DNA from: DAHUZL01 sp035533215
GTDB lineage: Bacteria > Chloroflexota > Dormibacteria > Aeolococcales > Bog-877
Assembly: GCA_035533215.1 (NCBI GenBank)
Contig: DATLUG010000043.1
Coordinates: forward strand, 1 to 6,552
Length of the DNA: 6,552 bases
Reading direction: 5' to 3'
The notes under the pieces are model-generated. The model worked only from the letters and a program-made list of their open reading frames with translations, was not told the DNA's origin and did not search any database. Within the stretch, counting starts at the first letter, position 1; every line of letters begins with the position of its first letter. This document shows positions 1-6,474 of this stretch, one piece after another. The translations under genes were made by a program, and so were the position numbers.

Positions 1-36
1 GACTTCACCGAGGCCGACCTCATCCCGGTGTTCTGA
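1..36 (+). CDS. C-terminal tail of an upstream protein (partial)
   Basis: The window opens in frame 1 with eleven codons, DFTEADLIPVF, followed by TGA. All but one codon end in G or C, as in the intact genes, and the residues are acidic and hydrophobic rather than the Arg/Pro/Gly mix of shadow frames, so this is probably the true end of a gene entering from the left. Eleven residues are too few to identify a family. No clear terminator hairpin follows it. Confidence 0.55.
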   Translation, partial: DFTEADLIPVF

Positions 37-785
37 CGGCGCCCCGGCCGGTCCGGCAGGAGGCGCGGCGGGCAGGGAGGGGAGGGCCGGCACCGCGCGA
101 TCTCGGCGGGTGACGAGGACGACGAGGGCCGGCCCCGGGGGACCGGTACGCTCCCCCCGGGCGGCCGTCGCCCACCCCAGGCCGAGGACGGGGCGTTCAC
201 CCCACGGCGGTGCTCGGAGGGGCGGCGGCCCTCGGGCTGCTCGCGCTCCTGGCCGGCGAGGCCGCCGGGTCGCATTCCCAGAGCTCCCGCAGGTGACGGC
301 GGGGAGGCGTGGCGGGACGCTGACCGGCGGCGAGGCCGACCCGACGTGGGTGCGCATCGTCGGCGCGGGGTTCGGACGCGCCCGCGTGCTGCGGTCCGTC
401 CTCAGCGGCGGCCGGGAGGGAGCGAGCCGGAGCGGCGGTGGGGTCGGATGCCTGCGGTCGTTCCCACCTCGGCCGTGACCGGCGTCGGACTGGCGGGGGT
501 CGGCGCCGCCGGTTCGAGGGCCTCGCCAGCACCGTTGCCACCCTGGCCCGGAGCGGTCCCGCCTCCAGCCTCGCTGCCGCCGGGACCGGCAGGCTGGCGG
601 GGGGGCCACCTCCGACCCCCTCCACCCCGTCGGTCGGGAGCCAGCCGCCGACGCGGGGAGTGGTGGAGCTCCCCGCCGGTGGCGGGACCGGCGACGGCCC
701 GATGCACGGCTCCGGCGTCGACACCGCGCGCCGACCGTGACCGCGCCCGGCAGGCACGCCCGAGCGGTCGCCGGCCGCTCCCCCC
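37..785. other. Long gap without an intact gene; scattered coding-like fragments
   Basis: No single frame here gives a protein that looks real from end to end; long open frames are Arg/Pro/Gly-rich, as expected by chance at this GC content. Short + strand stretches do look coding, but in different frames: a hydrophobic run (AVLGGAAALGLLALLAGEAAG without its first residue, about 207-269, frame 3), then VAFPELPQVTAG and WVRIVGAGFGRARVLRSVL (about 270-410, frame 2), then VVPTSAVTGVGLAGVGAAG (about 451-515, frame 1), then FEGLASTVATLARSG to a TGA at 738-740 (frame 3). All have high G/C third positions. This may be a decayed gene or genes; I recognise no family. The last 45 bases precede the promoter of the peptidase gene. 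Confidence 0.4.
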
Positions 786-791
786 TACGAT
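786..791 (+). promoter_or_regulatory. -10 hexamer TACGAT for the S9 peptidase gene
   Basis: TACGAT fits the TANNNT form of the -10 element of the housekeeping sigma factor. It ends 9 bases before the GTG at 801, which would put the transcription start at or next to the start codon and make the mRNA leaderless. I see no convincing -35 hexamer at the expected distance. The absence of a ribosome binding site before the GTG agrees with this. The same arrangement is seen ahead of the oxygenase and phosphatase genes. Confidence 0.55.
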
Positions 792-800
792 CGTCGCAGC

Positions 801-2612
801 GTGGCCAGCGCCGACGTCGGAGCGGAGGCGACCCCGGCCTGGGAGCAGCGCTTCCGGGCTCCTCGGCGCACCCTGCCGCGCTGGGGCCGGCTCTGTCCCC
901 AGCGCTGCGTGTACACGTCCACCGCCTCAGGGAGCTGGCAGGTCCATCTCTGGGACCGGGAGCGCGCCCAGCACCGGCGCGCCACCGCAGGCCCGATCGG
1001 CACCGTGGAGGGCATCCTCACCCCCGACGGCGACCGCGTCCTCTGGTTCGCGGACGCGACCGGGGACGAGACCGGCGAGTGGCTGAGCGCCCCGTTCGGC
1101 GGCGGCGAGCCGGCCCCGCTCCTCCCCGGGGCCCCGCGCGGCTGGAACGCCGGCCTCGCCTGCGGGGCGTCCTGGGCGGCGGCGGCCATCGCCGATCGCG
1201 ACGGCTTCCACCTGCTCCGGCGCCCCCTCGACGGGACGGGGCCGGCGGAGATCTGGTACCGGCACCGGGAGTCCCTGGCGGTGGCAGCGGTGAGCGGGGA
1301 CGACCGGCTGGTGTGCGTGAGCCACTCCGAGCACGGCGACGCCATGCATCCGGCGCTGCGGGTCCACCGCCTGGGCGACGGGGAGGCGGTCGCCGAGGTG
1401 TGGGACGGGCCGCGGTCGGCCCTGGCCACGATCGGCTGGGGTCCCGCCGCCGGCGACCCCCGGCTGGTCGTGACCGGCGAGGCGGGCGGCTGGGCCAGGC
1501 CCGAGCTCTGGGACCCCGGGCGCGGCTCCCGCGAGCCGGTCCCGCTCGACCTCGCCGGCGACGTGGAGCCGCTGGCCTGGTACCCGGACGGCCGCGCCCT
1601 CCTGGTCCGCCAGCGCACGAGCGGACGCCACCGCCTCCACCGCGTCGACCTCGCCACCGGCGTCGCCAGCGCGCTGGAGCACCCGGACGGCACCGTGGCG
1701 GAGGCCTGCGTGCGGCCCGACGGGACGGTCTGGCTCCGGTGGTCGGACGGGGGCCGCCCCGCCCAGCTCCGAACGATCGCCCCCGACGGGCGCTCGGGCG
1801 AGCTCCTCCCCCCGGACGGCGCGGCCCCACCGCCCGGGGCCCGGTACCGGGTCTGGCGCTACGCCAATCCCGCCGGTGACCAGGTGGAGGGGTTCCTCGT
1901 GGGTTCGGACGGGGCGGCCCCCCGCCCCACCGTGGTGTGGGTGCACGGTGGTCCCGCGATGGCGGTCGAGGACAGCTTCCACCCCGCCATCCAGGCCTGG
2001 GTGGACCACGGCTTCCTGGTCGCCATCCCCAACTACCGCGGCAGCACCGGCCGCGGCTCGGCCTGGCGGGACCGACTGATCGGCGACCCCGGATTCCCGG
2101 AGGTGGCCGACGTGGTCGCGGGCCTCGACGACCTGGTCGCACGCGGGCTCGCCGACCCCGGGCGGGTGGTGCTGATGGGCGCCTCCTGGGGCGGCTACGT
2201 CACCCTGCTCACCCTCGGGCTCCACCCGGGACGGTGGGCCGCGGCGGTCGCGCTGGTGCCGGTCGCCGACTACCCGCTCGCGTATGCGGACGAGTCGGAG
2301 GAGCTGCAGGCGTTCGACCGCACCCTGTTCGGGGGGGCGCCCGCAGAGCAGCCCCAGCGCTATCGGGAGCGCTCCCCGTCGACGTACCTCGACCGGGTGG
2401 TGACGCCGCTGCGGATCGAGGCCGCCACCCAGGACAGCCGCTGCCCGATCCGGCAGGTCCGCCTCTACGCGGATCGCCTGCGGGCGCGGGGCGCTCCGAT
2501 CGAGTACGAGGAGGCCGCCGGCGGTCACGGGGCCTTCGTCGTGGACGAGGAGGTGTCCAGGACCCGCCGGGCGCTCGCCTTCGCCCTCCGGCAGCTGCCC
2601 CCGACGCCCTGA
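801..2612 (+). CDS. S9 family peptidase (prolyl oligopeptidase / acylaminoacyl-peptidase type)
   Basis: A 603-residue serine peptidase of the prolyl oligopeptidase clan, which trims short peptides or blocked amino-terminal residues, most likely in the cytoplasm because no signal peptide or membrane segment is seen. Residues about 30-345 resemble the beta-propeller lid, with repeated Trp- and Asp-Gly-containing blades such as TPDGDRVLWF and YPDGRALLVR. Residues about 360-600 form the alpha/beta-hydrolase domain: the oxyanion-hole loop HGGP (382-385), NYRGSTGRG (411-419), the nucleophile elbow GASWGGY with Ser462, the acid Asp545 in QDSRCP, and His576 in GGHG. The catalytic triad is complete and the length is normal. 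I chose GTG 801 because TACGAT lies 9 bases upstream and no Shine-Dalgarno is present; the first residues after it are not conserved-looking, so a slightly later start is possible. Substrate specificity (dipeptidyl, acylaminoacyl or oligopeptidase) cannot be settled from sequence. The next gene is codirectional but 106 bases away with its own -10 box. Confidence 0.93.
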   Translation: MASADVGAEATPAWEQRFRAPRRTLPRWGRLCPQRCVYTSTASGSWQVHLWDRERAQHRRATAGPIGTVEGILTPDGDRVLWFADATGDETGEWLSAPFGGGEPAPLLPGAPRGWNAGLACGASWAAAAIADRDGFHLLRRPLDGTGPAEIWYRHRESLAVAAVSGDDRLVCVSHSEHGDAMHPALRVHRLGDGEAVAEVWDGPRSALATIGWGPAAGDPRLVVTGEAGGWARPELWDPGRGSREPVPLDLAGDVEPLAWYPDGRALLVRQRTSGRHRLHRVDLATGVASALEHPDGTVAEACVRPDGTVWLRWSDGGRPAQLRTIAPDGRSGELLPPDGAAPPPGARYRVWRYANPAGDQVEGFLVGSDGAAPRPTVVWVHGGPAMAVEDSFHPAIQAWVDHGFLVAIPNYRGSTGRGSAWRDRLIGDPGFPEVADVVAGLDDLVARGLADPGRVVLMGASWGGYVTLLTLGLHPGRWAAAVALVPVADYPLAYADESEELQAFDRTLFGGAPAEQPQRYRERSPSTYLDRVVTPLRIEAATQDSRCPIRQVRLYADRLRARGAPIEYEEAAGGHGAFVVDEEVSRTRRALAFALRQLPPTP

Positions 2613-2654
2613 CGGCCAGGCCGTCGGCGCGACCGCGGCCCCGCCCCCGGCCGC
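2611..2654 (+). terminator. Possible weak terminator after the peptidase gene
   Basis: Two short inverted repeats follow the stop codon at 2610-2612. The first is GACGGC (2611-2616) with GCCGTC (2620-2625) across a 3-base loop, overlapping the stop. The second is GCGGCC (2635-2640) with GGCCGC (2649-2654) across an 8-base loop. Neither is followed by a T run, and short palindromes are common at this GC content, so termination here is only a suggestion from position. Confidence 0.3.
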
Positions 2655-2704
2655 TCCTCCGCCGGACCGGGATCGCGAAGGGCGGGCGGCCCCGACCGCG
2701 TGCG

Positions 2705-2710
2705 TAGCGT
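2705..2710 (+). promoter_or_regulatory. -10 hexamer TAGCGT for the oxygenase gene
   Basis: TAGCGT fits TANNNT and ends 8 bases before GTG 2719, repeating the spacing seen before the peptidase (9 bases) and phosphatase (8 bases) genes. It favours GTG 2719 as a leaderless start over TTG 2710, which overlaps the hexamer itself, and over ATG 2728. No -35 hexamer is evident. Confidence 0.45.
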
Positions 2711-2718
2711 TGGGGGCG

Positions 2719-3639
2719 GTGTCCCCCATGCCCCATGGCCTCCGCGACCGGGCTCCCGACCCCGGGCTCTTCGGGCCGGGCAGCGTCACCTGGCGGGTCC
2801 TCGCGGAGCCGGTGGTGGGCCTGGGCGCCTCCCGGGCCCTGCTCATGCAGACCGCGCACCCCCTGGTCGCCCAGGGCGCCCTCGACCACAGCACCTTCGC
2901 GCAGGACCCGACCGGGCGATTCGAGCGCACCGTCGGCTGGGTCACCAGGGTCGTGTTCGGAACCACCGCCGAGGCCCGGTCGGCGTGCCGGGTGGTGAAC
3001 CGCCGCCATGCCGGCGTCGTCGGATCCGTGCCGGGGCACCACGCGACCGAGCGGGTGGCGGCCGGGACCCCGTATTCCGCCCGCGACCCCTCCCTGCTGC
3101 GCTGGGTCCACGCCGTGCTCCTCGAAACCCTGATCGTCAGCCACGACGCCTTCGTCGGCGGCCTCACCGAGCCCGATCGCGACCGGATGGTGGCGGAGTG
3201 GGACGGGGTGGCGCGACTGATCGGGCTCGGCCCCGGTCCGATCTGGAGCGGCTGGACCGCCCTGGAGACCGAGATCGCCCTCGCCGTGGTGGATGGGCCG
3301 GCCCGTCCCGGACGGGCCGCCCGCGAGGTGGCGGCGACGATCCTGGCCCCCCCGGACCCCAGGGCTCCGGCTCGGGCTCGAGCGCTCCGCCCGGTGGCCG
3401 GCTTCCTCGTCACCGGCCTGCTGCCGGGCCCCATCCGCCACGGGTACGGGCTCCGGTGGGGCCCGCTCCAGGCGGCGGCGCACGCCGCCGCCTGCGCCGG
3501 CCTCCGCCGGACCAGCGGCAGCCTGCCAGCCGCCCTTCGCGGGTCGCCCGCGCACCGGTTCGCCCGCGATCGGTTGGCGGGCAGGCTCAAACGGCCCCAG
3601 GACCGGTCCCCCCGCCGGGCCGGTGCCGCCCCGGGCTGA
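2719..3639 (+). CDS. MpaB-type oxygenase, DUF2236 family (rubber oxygenase-like catalytic domain)
   Basis: A 306-residue protein of the MpaB/Lcp-like (DUF2236) family. Members are b-type heme oxygenases, including latex-clearing protein and fungal MpaB in mycophenolic acid synthesis; most bacterial members have no known substrate. The family pattern is clear: RVLAEPVVGLGASRALLMQT leads into AHPLVAQGALDHS (46-58, with His47 and His57), then VNRRHAGV (93-100, with Arg96 and His97), and LLRWVHAVLLETL (126-138, with His131). These conserved Arg/His positions are where the family holds its heme; that role is family knowledge, not visible here. The last 35 residues are Arg-rich. The start is uncertain: TTG 2710 (309 residues), GTG 2719 and ATG 2728 (303) share a frame, and I prefer GTG for its spacing from TAGCGT. 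A small GGGGG/CCCCC inverted repeat (2712-2716, 2723-2727) sits over these starts. It converges on the transporter gene, with 6 bases between the stops. Confidence 0.88.
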   Translation: MSPMPHGLRDRAPDPGLFGPGSVTWRVLAEPVVGLGASRALLMQTAHPLVAQGALDHSTFAQDPTGRFERTVGWVTRVVFGTTAEARSACRVVNRRHAGVVGSVPGHHATERVAAGTPYSARDPSLLRWVHAVLLETLIVSHDAFVGGLTEPDRDRMVAEWDGVARLIGLGPGPIWSGWTALETEIALAVVDGPARPGRAAREVAATILAPPDPRAPARARALRPVAGFLVTGLLPGPIRHGYGLRWGPLQAAAHAAACAGLRRTSGSLPAALRGSPAHRFARDRLAGRLKRPQDRSPRRAGAAPG

Positions 3640-3659
3640 GGCGGCTCAGCCCGGGGCGG
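3626..3659. terminator. Perfect 15-bp palindrome: bidirectional terminator containing both stop codons
   Basis: Positions 3626-3640 and 3645-3659 are exact reverse complements around the 4-base loop GCGG (3641-3644). The stem holds the TGA of the oxygenase gene (3637-3639) and, on the other strand, the TGA of the transporter gene (3646-3648). The hairpin is strong and very GC-rich, with no T run on either side, so termination would be of the GC-hairpin kind or would depend on a factor. Its place between two convergent genes makes a two-way terminator the natural reading. Confidence 0.75.
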
Positions 3660-4956
3660 GGCGGCCGCCGGCCCGGACCCGTCCCACCAGCCAGCCGCCG
3701 CAGAGCAGGCAGCCCGAGAAGAAGGCGAAGATCACGGGGAAGCCGAGGTTGTGGTGGGCGCCGTTGACGGCGTCGAGGACGGGGCCCGCCACCGTCACCG
3801 CCAGGATCCCGGAGCCGGCGGTGGCGAGGTTGGAGATCCCCATGTACCGGCCGGCCTCGGCCGGCGGGACCAGGTCGGTGACGAAGGCCCAGTCGACCGA
3901 CAGGAGCGCTCCGAAGGCCACCCCGACCAGGATCCCCACCGCATACACCATGAGGAGCGTGGTGGCGGGGATGAGCAGGGCGGTGCCGGCCGCCCCCAGC
4001 CAGGCGGCGCCGCGGACCATCGCCCGGCGTCCCAGCCGCTGCGAGAGTCGCCCCGCCGGCAGGGTGACGACGAGGGCGCCCAGGACCACCACCGCCAGCA
4101 GCACCGAGGTCGCCCCCGACGCCCGGTCGGCGACGGCGTGGCCGCCGCCGGGGAAGAAGACGTCCTTGATGTACAGGAGGGCGAAGTCGGTGAGCCCGGT
4201 GATCCCCATCAGCGCCAGCAGGCGCGACGCCAGCAGCCAGGTGAAGTCGGGGTTCTGGCGGGGCCGAAAGCTGAAGACGCCGAGCCAGGCCTGGCGGCGG
4301 CCCGGCACCGGGCCGCTGGCGGGGGCGTCCGCCACCCAGCGGAGGGTGGCCAGCAGGGCCAGCACCAGGACCAGGCCGGCCGCCGCGAGCGCCAGCGGCA
4401 GGCGTCCCCGCGCGATCAGCTGCCCGGTGAGCAGGAAGCCGAGGGCGGTGCCCACGAAGACCGCCACCCCGTAGTAGCCGGCGGCCCGACCGCGGTCGGG
4501 ACCGGGGACCCGGTCGGGGAGCAGCCCCTGGTAGGCGCCCTCGGCGGTGTTGGAGCAGATCTGGAGGGCGCAGTAGGGGATGACGAGAGCGGCATAGCTC
4601 CCCGCCAGCGCGATCCCGGCCAGGCAGACCAGGTCACCCAGGGTGCCGGCCACCATGTACGGCCGGCGGCGTCCCCAGCTGAGACGGGTGCGGTCCGAGA
4701 GGGCCCCGGCGGCGGGCTGCACCAGGATCGCGACGATGGCGCCGCCGGCGGAGAGGGCGCTCAGCGCGACCCCGCGGTGGGCCTCGGGCACCAGCCCCAC
4801 GACGAGGCGGGGCAGGATGAGCGCACCCATCCCCTGCCAGAGGTAGTTGATCGCCACCCAGTAGGCGGAGAGGGCCAGCAGCCGCGGCGCGGAGACCCGT
4901 ACGCGCAACCCCGTGGCGACGGGCGACCGGGGCGGTGCGCTGGCAGGATCGGCCAT
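3646..4956 (-). CDS. MFS transporter, 12 helices, GPH/SLC45 sugar transporter-like
   Basis: A 436-residue inner-membrane carrier. About twelve hydrophobic segments can be traced, the first at about 25-50 and the last at about 405-425, with a hydrophilic central loop at about 207-235. The loop between helices 2 and 3 reads GALSDRT then SWGRRRPYM (84-101), the MFS signature in the form typical of the GPH and SLC45/sucrose-transporter branch; QGLLPDRVP followed by RGRAAG (143-159) is also typical. The second half repeats a weaker form, AGRLSQRLGRR (301-311). By family it would move a sugar, glycoside or similar solute with a cation, but the substrate is not readable. Start: ATG 4956, with no in-frame GTG or ATG seen in the bases just upstream and no Shine-Dalgarno; TACACT lies about 59 bases upstream. 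It follows the phosphatase gene on the same strand after a 126-base gap and converges on the oxygenase gene. Confidence 0.9.
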   Translation of the reverse strand: MADPASAPPRSPVATGLRVRVSAPRLLALSAYWVAINYLWQGMGALILPRLVVGLVPEAHRGVALSALSAGGAIVAILVQPAAGALSDRTRLSWGRRRPYMVAGTLGDLVCLAGIALAGSYAALVIPYCALQICSNTAEGAYQGLLPDRVPGPDRGRAAGYYGVAVFVGTALGFLLTGQLIARGRLPLALAAAGLVLVLALLATLRWVADAPASGPVPGRRQAWLGVFSFRPRQNPDFTWLLASRLLALMGITGLTDFALLYIKDVFFPGGGHAVADRASGATSVLLAVVVLGALVVTLPAGRLSQRLGRRAMVRGAAWLGAAGTALLIPATTLLMVYAVGILVGVAFGALLSVDWAFVTDLVPPAEAGRYMGISNLATAGSGILAVTVAGPVLDAVNGAHHNLGFPVIFAFFSGCLLCGGWLVGRVRAGGRPAPG

Positions 4957-5014
4957 CCGGACGGCTGGCGCCGGGGCCGGCGGTCGGCCGGTTCCGCCCG
5001 GGGCGCCGGGCCGG

Positions 5015-5020
5015 AGTGTA
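5015..5020 (-). promoter_or_regulatory. -10 hexamer TACACT upstream of the transporter gene
   Basis: Read on the - strand, TACACT is a good -10 match in the gap between phosphatase and transporter. It would start transcription near 5008, leaving a 5' leader of about 50 bases before ATG 4956. The gene would then not be leaderless, unlike its neighbours, yet the leader shows no ribosome binding site. No clear -35 is present. Confidence 0.4.
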
Positions 5021-5054
5021 CGCCAGGACCTCCCGCGGCGGGCGCGAACCGGGC

Positions 5055-5077
5055 CGGAGCGAGCCGGCCGGGCTCCG
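5055..5077 (-). terminator. Possible terminator after the phosphatase gene
   Basis: CGGAGC (5055-5060) and GCTCCG (5072-5077) can pair around an 11-base loop. An alternative stem is GAGCC (5061-5065) with GGCTC (5071-5075) around 5 bases. The hairpin begins 5 bases past the TAG stop of the phosphatase gene and precedes the transporter promoter, so the position fits. There is no T run, and chance pairing is common in this composition. Confidence 0.3.
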
Positions 5078-5082
5078 CCGCC

Positions 5083-5745
5083 CTACCCCCCGGCCGTCGC
5101 TCCCCGGGTCTCGCCGTCGGGGGCCGCCGGCCGGGGGCCAGCCGGGTCAGCGGCGCCCTGACGTCCGAGCGGGCCTGGCTCGGCGAGGTTCCAGAGGTGG
5201 ACCGCGGGGGAGCCGTGGTCGCGGTCGAGGATCGAGATCGAGGCGACGTCGAGCACGAATCCGCTCGCCGCCGCGATCGGAAGACCGAGGTACGCCACCG
5301 TGAGCGCGCGGAGCAGATGGCCGTGGGAGACCACCGCGAGCGGGCCGGGCGGGCTCTCGGACTCCAGCACGGCGAGCGCGCGCTGCGCGCGCTGGAGCAC
5401 GCCGGCGGGCGACTCGCCGCCCTCGCTGCCGTCGCGCCAGAGCTCCCAGCCCGGACGCTGGCGGCGGATGGCCTCACCGGTGAGGCCGTCGTACCTGCCG
5501 TAGTCGAACTCGGCGAGGTCCTCGAGAACCCGTGGTGTCGGCATCAGCCGGGCGAGGTCGGCCGTGCGCCGAGCCCGTGCCGCCGGGCTGGTCCAGACCG
5601 CCGCGAAGGCGACACCGTTCAGCCGGCGTCCGAGCGCTCGCGCCTGGACCTCACCGGCGGCCGTCAGCGGAACGTCGGTCCGGCCGGTGTGGCGATGGGT
5701 GCGGCTCCACCCCGTCTCGCCGTGCCGGATGAGGAAGAGGGCCAC
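5083..5745 (-). CDS. Histidine phosphatase family protein (phosphoglycerate mutase-like acid phosphatase)
   Basis: A 220-residue cytoplasmic enzyme of the histidine phosphatase superfamily, which transfers phosphate through a phospho-histidine. It opens almost at once with LIRHGETGWS, with His8 as nucleophile. It continues with HTGRTDVPLT (19-28), SPAARARRTA (53-62), the acid region LAEFDYGRYDGLT (77-89, Glu79) and the second catalytic His141 in VVSHGH. All core residues are present. HTGRTD plus the WELWRDG and GES pattern resemble actinobacterial acid phosphatases annotated as phosphoglycerate mutase 2 (from memory, Rv3214-like), so a true mutase role is less likely than a small-substrate phosphatase. 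The last 30 residues are Pro/Gly/Ala-rich and probably disordered. A much longer open frame continues upstream, but GTG 5745 is the start: it lies 8 bases from TAGACT and places RHGET at the usual position. It may be leaderless. Confidence 0.9.
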   Translation of the reverse strand: MALFLIRHGETGWSRTHRHTGRTDVPLTAAGEVQARALGRRLNGVAFAAVWTSPAARARRTADLARLMPTPRVLEDLAEFDYGRYDGLTGEAIRRQRPGWELWRDGSEGGESPAGVLQRAQRALAVLESESPPGPLAVVSHGHLLRALTVAYLGLPIAAASGFVLDVASISILDRDHGSPAVHLWNLAEPGPLGRQGAADPAGPRPAAPDGETRGATAGG

Positions 5746-5753
5746 CGGCCGCC

Positions 5754-5759
5754 AGTCTA
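5754..5759 (-). promoter_or_regulatory. -10 hexamer TAGACT for the phosphatase gene
   Basis: On the - strand TAGACT is followed after exactly 8 bases by GTG 5745, which begins the phosphatase at the position set by its conserved N-terminal motif. Because the start codon is fixed independently by homology to the family, this is the best-supported leaderless start in the window. A -35 element is not clear. Confidence 0.6.
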
Positions 5760-5831
5760 TCGTCCGCTCAGCCCAGGTCCGGCACGTCGCACCCACAGCC
5801 CCGCGCCCCAGCTCCGACCCCGGCCGCGTTC

Positions 5832-6273
5832 CTGTCGCTGATCGTCGACGCCGAGTCGCCGCTGGCGTTCCTGGAACGGTCTGACCGAGGCCGCGTCGCC
5901 GCCCCGGGGCGTGCTGGAGGCGACCACCGAGCCGCGCGGCCCCGTCGCCGGTTCTGGTCAAGCTCGACCACAGGGTCCCTGCCCACCCCCACCCGGCGGT
6001 GTTCGCCGCCCGGCTCGACGACGGCCCAGCCGGCGCGACGGCGGTGGAGCATCGCACCGGTCGCGACAGGGGCAGACCGCCGCCGGGCGCTGGCGCCCTG
6101 CGAGCGGTGCTCCGGGGCCGACGTGGTGCGGGTGGGCGCCGCGGTGCTGACGGCCAAAGCGCGGGTCGAAGCCCGAGGTGGCGAGGGTGGACGACCGGCC
6201 CTTCCAGGTCGAGCGTCTGGAGCATCCGGACACCCCAACGCTGGTGCCGGGCCTACCGGAGGCCGCGACAAGC
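5832..6273 (+). pseudogene. Probable decayed gene, broken by about four +1 frameshifts; family unknown
   Basis: No intact gene lies between the phosphatase promoter and the tRNA, but the + strand reads as one protein if single bases are skipped. Segments: LSLIVDAESPLAFLER (5832-5879, frame 3); after base 5880, LTEAASPPRGVLEATTEP and RGPVA (5881-5949, frame 1); after base 5950, VLVKLDHRVPAHPHPAVF and AARLDDGPAGATAVEHRTG (5951 to about 6061, frame 2); after a shift near 6062-6075, RALAPCERCSGADVV and RVGAAVLTAKAR (to 6164, frame 3); after base 6165, SKPEVARVDDRPFQVERLE and HPDTPTLVPGLPEAAT (6166-6273, frame 1). Each has mostly G/C third positions and a normal amino acid mix. CERC might be half of a zinc-binding site. 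No start codon is seen at the left end. The name and function are unknown. Positions 6274-6459 show nothing recognisable. Wrong base calls or an unrelated - strand relic are alternatives, though the neighbouring genes are unbroken. Confidence 0.4.
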
Positions 6274-6459
6274 CGCCGCCGAGGATGGACGCGGCGCCGA
6301 CGCTCCACCGCCGACCGAGCGGATCCCCTGGATGCCGACGGGCGGGCAAGCCCACCGGCCCCCGGCGCGCCGCCTCGGGCTGAGCCCCGGCCGTCGACGG
6401 CTCACACCAGCACGGAGTCGGCACCGGGTGGACCGGCGCCGGGCATCCCGGGCAGCGCG

Positions 6460-6465
6460 TATACT
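6460..6465 (+). promoter_or_regulatory. -10 hexamer TATACT for the tRNA-Pro gene
   Basis: TATACT differs from the TATAAT consensus at one base and ends 9 bases before the mature 5' end of the tRNA. Transcription would then begin within a few bases of the mature end, leaving a very short leader for RNase P to remove. No -35 hexamer is apparent at the usual spacing. Confidence 0.65.
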
Positions 6466-6474
6466 CGGCCGTCG

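Noticed and set aside
927..3590. Very long open frame (887 codons) on the - strand under the peptidase and oxygenase genes
   Set aside because: It is Arg/Pro/Gly/Ala-rich with no recognisable domain and lies antisense to two genes with complete family motifs. Stop codons are rare in all frames at this GC content.
5055..5077. Reading the gap between phosphatase and transporter as a single operon linker
   Set aside because: The gap is 126 bases and contains both a possible hairpin and a good -10 box, so separate transcription is more likely, though readthrough cannot be excluded.
5758..5763. TATCGT on the + strand as a promoter for the relic gene
   Set aside because: No ATG, GTG or TTG follows at the 8-9 base distance seen elsewhere, and the hexamer overlaps the - strand -10 box of the phosphatase, so the match may be fortuitous.
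3751..5841. Long + strand open frame (696 codons) opposite the transporter and phosphatase
   Set aside because: Its Gly/Gln/Asp/Arg-rich composition is typical of an antisense shadow, and the - strand genes carry all the conserved motifs.
5746..6225. N-terminal extension of the phosphatase to a start at 6225
   Set aside because: The extra 160 residues are low-complexity Arg/Pro/Ala, while RHGET normally lies within the first dozen residues. GTG 5745 with its -10 box fits both the family and the promoter.
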